A DNA stretch of 17,869 nucleotides from Myxococcales bacterium UBA5297 (GTDB taxonomy: Bacteria; Myxococcota; Myxococcia; Myxococcales; UBA5297), in NCBI GenBank assembly GCA_002408385.1, contig DHSB01000211.1, positions 16,880 to 34,748 on the forward strand, written 5' to 3'. The notes beneath the pieces were generated by a model. The model was not told the DNA's origin. It saw only the letters and a program-made list of their open reading frames with translations, and did not search any database. Shown piece after piece: positions 14,917-17,869 of the stretch; the stretch's first letter is position 1; each line of letters opens with the position of its first letter. The translations under genes were made by a program, and so were the position numbers.

Positions 14917-17869
14917 ATGAAGAAGCTCAAGCTGTTCGCCAGCCTGGCCCTGCTCGCCGGCCTGGCCGCCTGCGGGGCCAACGAAGAACCCGCTTCCCCA
15001 CTGCCGGACGCCGGCTGTCAGGGCGCAGGCTGCAGCCTGCCCGACGCCTCGGACCTCGCCGACGCCTCGGTCGCTCCGCTGCCGGACGCGGGGCGGCCCG
15101 ACGCGGGAGAGCTGCCCGAAACCGACGCGGGCCTCGTCGAAGACGCCGGCCTTGGCGAGGACGCCGGGCAGCTCGAGGACGGCGGCACCGCCGACGCCGG
15201 CCCCGAGGAGCCCGCCGGGGCCATCCCCGGCTACCTCGCCTGCGACGACGACTCGGAGTGCCCGGTCGGCTACGGCAACTGCATCTCCGCCATCCCGCTC
15301 AACCGCCGCGACTCGGCCGGCACCCTCGCCGTGCGCGTGGGCGACCTCGACCCGAGCCTCACCAAGGCCGGCGTCTGCTCGCTGGTCTGCACCAGCAATC
15401 CGGGCATCTGCGCCTCCCTCACCATCGAGAATCTAGAGGGCCAGCAGCTCCCCTACACCTGCCAGGTGCTCGTCGCCGGCGCCCCCACCTATCCCTCCCC
15501 GCGCCCTGCGTTCCCCTTCGCCGAGCAGCTCTCTGCCCTGGAGTTGCAGGCGGGCCGCGCCTTCGGTGCGCTCTGCCGTCCGCCGCTGGGATTGTCGGCC
15601 CGGTTCGACGACGCCTTCTGCGCGCCCTGCGCTGGCGCGAGCGAGTGCGGCGAGGGGACCTGCTGGAGCCTCGCGCAGTGGGACGAGGTCCTGTCCGGCG
15701 GCTCGGGCGAGTGCCTGGTGCGCTGCGCCGACCACCCCGACTGCCCCTTCGGCTTCTCCTGCGAGAGCCTCGTCTCCGACCGCGACGGCGTCCCCTTCGA
15801 GCACGGCACCTTCTGCCTGCCCTTCGAGCAGACCTGCGGCGCCTGCCGCGACCTCGACGGCGACGGGCGCGGCCTGGGGCGCTGCGGCCCGGGCGGCGCG
15901 GTCCTCGGCGCCGACTGCGACGACCACGACCCGCGCGCCTACTACGACGGCGCGCAGATGAATCACCCCTTCCCCGAGCACTGCGGCGCGCACGACCTCA
16001 ACTGCAACGGGCTCTCCGACGACGCCGAGCAGATCGGCCCGGCCGGCTTTCCCGCCGAGCACTGCACCGGCTGCGGCCAGCCGTGCGCGGGCGCACTTCC
16101 CAACGCCTCGAGTGCCTGCGTCTTCGACCACGCCTCCCTGCCCTCGTGCGTCGCCGAGTGCAGCGATCCGAGCGCCTGGGCCGACTGCGACGGGCTGCTC
16201 GAGAACGGCTGCGAGCAGCCGGCTTCCGACCCGGCGCGGCTCTACTACCTCGACGCCGACTCCGACGGCTACGGCGTCGGCGAGCCGGTCTTCGCCTGCC
16301 AGGCAGACTTGGCCCCGGAGGGCTACGTCAACCAAGCCGGCGACTGCGACGACTCGGCGGCCGCCGTCAACCCCGGGGTCGCCCTCGATCTCTGCAACGG
16401 CCTGGACGACGACTGCGACGGAGAGACCGACGAGGACCAGCAGACCGGCGGGGACTGCGACACCGGCCTGGCCGGGGTCTGCGCCGCCGGGCTGCTGCGT
16501 TGCCAGGGCAGCGCCGGGCTGCAATGCGAGCAGGTCGTGTTCCCCGCCACCGAGACCTGCAACGGCCTGGACGACGACTGCGACGGCAACATCGACGTGG
16601 GGATCCAGGGCGTCGGCATCGCCTGCAACGTCGCGGGTCTGGTGGGCGCTTGTGCCGCCGGGCAAATCACCTGCGACTCCCAGCGGCAGGAGCTCTATTG
16701 CGCCCAGACCGTCTTCCCCGCGGCCGTCGACCTGCCCGACGACGGCGTCGACGCGGATTGCGACGGCTTCGACGGCTCACTGGCCACCTCGCTCTTTGTC
16801 CACGCCGGCGCGGCCGAGGGCGGCGACGGCACCCGCGAGCGCCCGGTGCGCACCGTGGCCCGGGCGATGGAGTTGCTCGCCGCCAACCCGGGCAAGACCG
16901 CCGTCTACGTCTCCGGGGGCCAGTACGAGCTGCACCGCACGCTCGAACTGGTCGACGGAGTCAGCTTCTACGGCAGCCGCGTGGCGGACGACTGGCGCCA
17001 CGGCCCGTTGCGCACCTCCTTCGTGCGCACGCTCAACAACCCGACCGATGCGAACCACCTGGTGGGGATCGACGGCCTGGATCTCGTCAAACCGACCACC
17101 TGGCAGAGCATCGATTTGAGCTTTCTTGGCGAGCCGGCACCGCGGCACGTGGTGGGGCTGCGCTGCTCGCGTTGTACGGGCCTGACGCTGGTCGATGCCA
17201 GCATCAACAGCGGGACTGGTGGCTCCGGGGCCGCGGGGGTGACGCCGCCCTGGAGCGGCGCCAACGGAAGCACCGGGGCCGTTGTCTACTCAGGCGACAC
17301 CAATCCAGGCCTCGGCGCCACCTCCTCCGGCAACGGCGGTCGAGGAGGAAATGGAGGCAGAGGGTCTTCAACCCCAAGTGCGAGGACGGACGGCCAGGGA
17401 GGAGGCACCGCCTGCGGGTCTGGCGGATGGGGTGGCTATGCGGGAATCCCCGGCATGAGCAGGGGCGGCGAGGGCGGCTCTTGTGGGACACCGGCAGCGG
17501 GAGGTCGGGGAGGAGGCGCCGTGGGCCTGGTGACCGACGGCCCGCGGATCCTGCTCGCCGACAACGGTGGAGAGGCCGGCGGCCTTGGCGGGGGCGGAGG
17601 TGGCTCAGGGGGCCAGGCGGGCTCTTCCATTGGTGGCTACGGTGGCGACTCGGGCGGTGCGGGCGGCCCGGGTGGTCCCGGTGGCGGAGGCGGCGGCCAT
17701 TCGATCGGAATGCTGCTCTTCCAGTCGTCGGGAATCGCCTTCGACCGGGTCACGGTCAATGGCGGCACGGGCGGAATGGGTGGCGCCGGCGCCAACGGCG
17801 GCAAGGGCGGCAACGGTACGGACACCCGCGCGCAGGTGCGCTCCTCGGGTGCCGGCGGCGGCGGCGGGG
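14917..17869 (+). CDS. Lipoprotein with PDAG linker, Cys modules, MopE-like metal-binding repeats and Gly-rich beta-helix tail (3'-truncated by window edge)
   Basis: At least 984 residues, open at the right edge. The ATG at 14917 has CGAGGAAA 5-6 nt upstream. Signal peptide 1-18 with lipobox L-A-A-C19. Residues 28-105 are a low-complexity Asp/Ala/Gly/Pro linker (P-D-A-G, E-D-A-G). Cys modules follow (D-D-S-E-C-P-V-G-Y near 110; C-G-E-G-T-C; D-C-P-F-G-F-S-C). Three to four Asp/Cys-rich units resemble the Cu-binding MopE repeat family: 309-370 (D-L-D-G-D-G-R-G), 442-507 (D-A-D-S-D-G-Y-G then C-N-G-L-D-D-D-C-D-G-E-T-D-E), 548-560 (C-N-G-L-D-D-D-C-D-G) and 609-619 (D-A-D-C-D-G-F-D-G). From about 625 (S-L-F-V-H-A-G...G-D-G-T-R-E-R-P-V-R-T-V) the sequence has the start of a DUF1565-like parallel beta-helix. 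From 765 onward, Gly-rich loops alternate with short beta rungs. Probably a surface-exposed, metal-binding lipoprotein, perhaps adhesive; function is inferred. Codon usage loosens after about 17040. Confidence 0.9.
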   Translation, partial: MKKLKLFASLALLAGLAACGANEEPASPLPDAGCQGAGCSLPDASDLADASVAPLPDAGRPDAGELPETDAGLVEDAGLGEDAGQLEDGGTADAGPEEPAGAIPGYLACDDDSECPVGYGNCISAIPLNRRDSAGTLAVRVGDLDPSLTKAGVCSLVCTSNPGICASLTIENLEGQQLPYTCQVLVAGAPTYPSPRPAFPFAEQLSALELQAGRAFGALCRPPLGLSARFDDAFCAPCAGASECGEGTCWSLAQWDEVLSGGSGECLVRCADHPDCPFGFSCESLVSDRDGVPFEHGTFCLPFEQTCGACRDLDGDGRGLGRCGPGGAVLGADCDDHDPRAYYDGAQMNHPFPEHCGAHDLNCNGLSDDAEQIGPAGFPAEHCTGCGQPCAGALPNASSACVFDHASLPSCVAECSDPSAWADCDGLLENGCEQPASDPARLYYLDADSDGYGVGEPVFACQADLAPEGYVNQAGDCDDSAAAVNPGVALDLCNGLDDDCDGETDEDQQTGGDCDTGLAGVCAAGLLRCQGSAGLQCEQVVFPATETCNGLDDDCDGNIDVGIQGVGIACNVAGLVGACAAGQITCDSQRQELYCAQTVFPAAVDLPDDGVDADCDGFDGSLATSLFVHAGAAEGGDGTRERPVRTVARAMELLAANPGKTAVYVSGGQYELHRTLELVDGVSFYGSRVADDWRHGPLRTSFVRTLNNPTDANHLVGIDGLDLVKPTTWQSIDLSFLGEPAPRHVVGLRCSRCTGLTLVDASINSGTGGSGAAGVTPPWSGANGSTGAVVYSGDTNPGLGATSSGNGGRGGNGGRGSSTPSARTDGQGGGTACGSGGWGGYAGIPGMSRGGEGGSCGTPAAGGRGGGAVGLVTDGPRILLADNGGEAGGLGGGGGGSGGQAGSSIGGYGGDSGGAGGPGGPGGGGGGHSIGMLLFQSSGIAFDRVTVNGGTGGMGGAGANGGKGGNGTDTRAQVRSSGAGGGGG

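Noticed and set aside
15433..16665. 410-codon open frame on the minus strand
   Set aside because: Antisense shadow of the MopE-like lipoprotein; Val/Ala/Gly repeats mirror the Asp/Cys codons of the real gene.

Overview
This is a very GC-rich (strongly GC3-biased) bacterial chromosome segment. Two large lipoproteins dominate its right end. They carry lipobox signals, Dickkopf-like Cys modules (D-x-D-C-x-x-G), a low-complexity PDAG/EDAG linker, MopE-type metal-binding repeats (N-G-L-D-D-D-C-D-G) and a Gly-rich beta-helix tail. That style is typical of Myxococcota and related former Deltaproteobacteria, so such an organism is the best guess. No rRNA, tRNA, CRISPR array, transposase or phage gene was seen.

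Left block (1-4530): an envelope or surface-lipid/glycan locus. Three minus-strand genes overlap end to start and read leftwards: an NAD-dependent epimerase/dehydratase (2519-1575), a class I SAM methyltransferase (1578-712) and a flippase-like YbhN/LPG-synthase-TM family membrane protein (722 to beyond the left edge). Divergent from them is a polytopic membrane protein of the LIC_10190 type (2878-4530), which looks like a large GT-C-like or polysaccharide-associated protein.

Middle block (4740-8508, all minus strand): proB and proA (glutamate 5-kinase and gamma-glutamyl-phosphate reductase, proline synthesis steps 1 and 2) overlap by ATGA. Upstream of proB is a 614-nt stretch without a convincing gene, then a small membrane-anchored TPR protein. 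A further 490-nt non-coding gap precedes a six-TM NarX/DegS-type sensor histidine kinase (10270-8999) with no response regulator beside it.

Right block (10435-17869, plus strand): a 1446-residue lipoprotein with a long helical/coiled-coil region, then a strong GC-rich hairpin, then a second lipoprotein that is open at the right edge (at least 984 residues). The first is the most intriguing object here. From its coiled coil to its C-terminus, the order of motifs resembles the channel and TcB-binding parts of Tc-toxin A subunits. That resemblance is recalled by eye, not computed. The second combines Cys modules, MopE-like metal-binding repeats, a DUF1565-like beta-helix start and PGRS-like Gly-rich loops, with a marked change in codon usage near its end.
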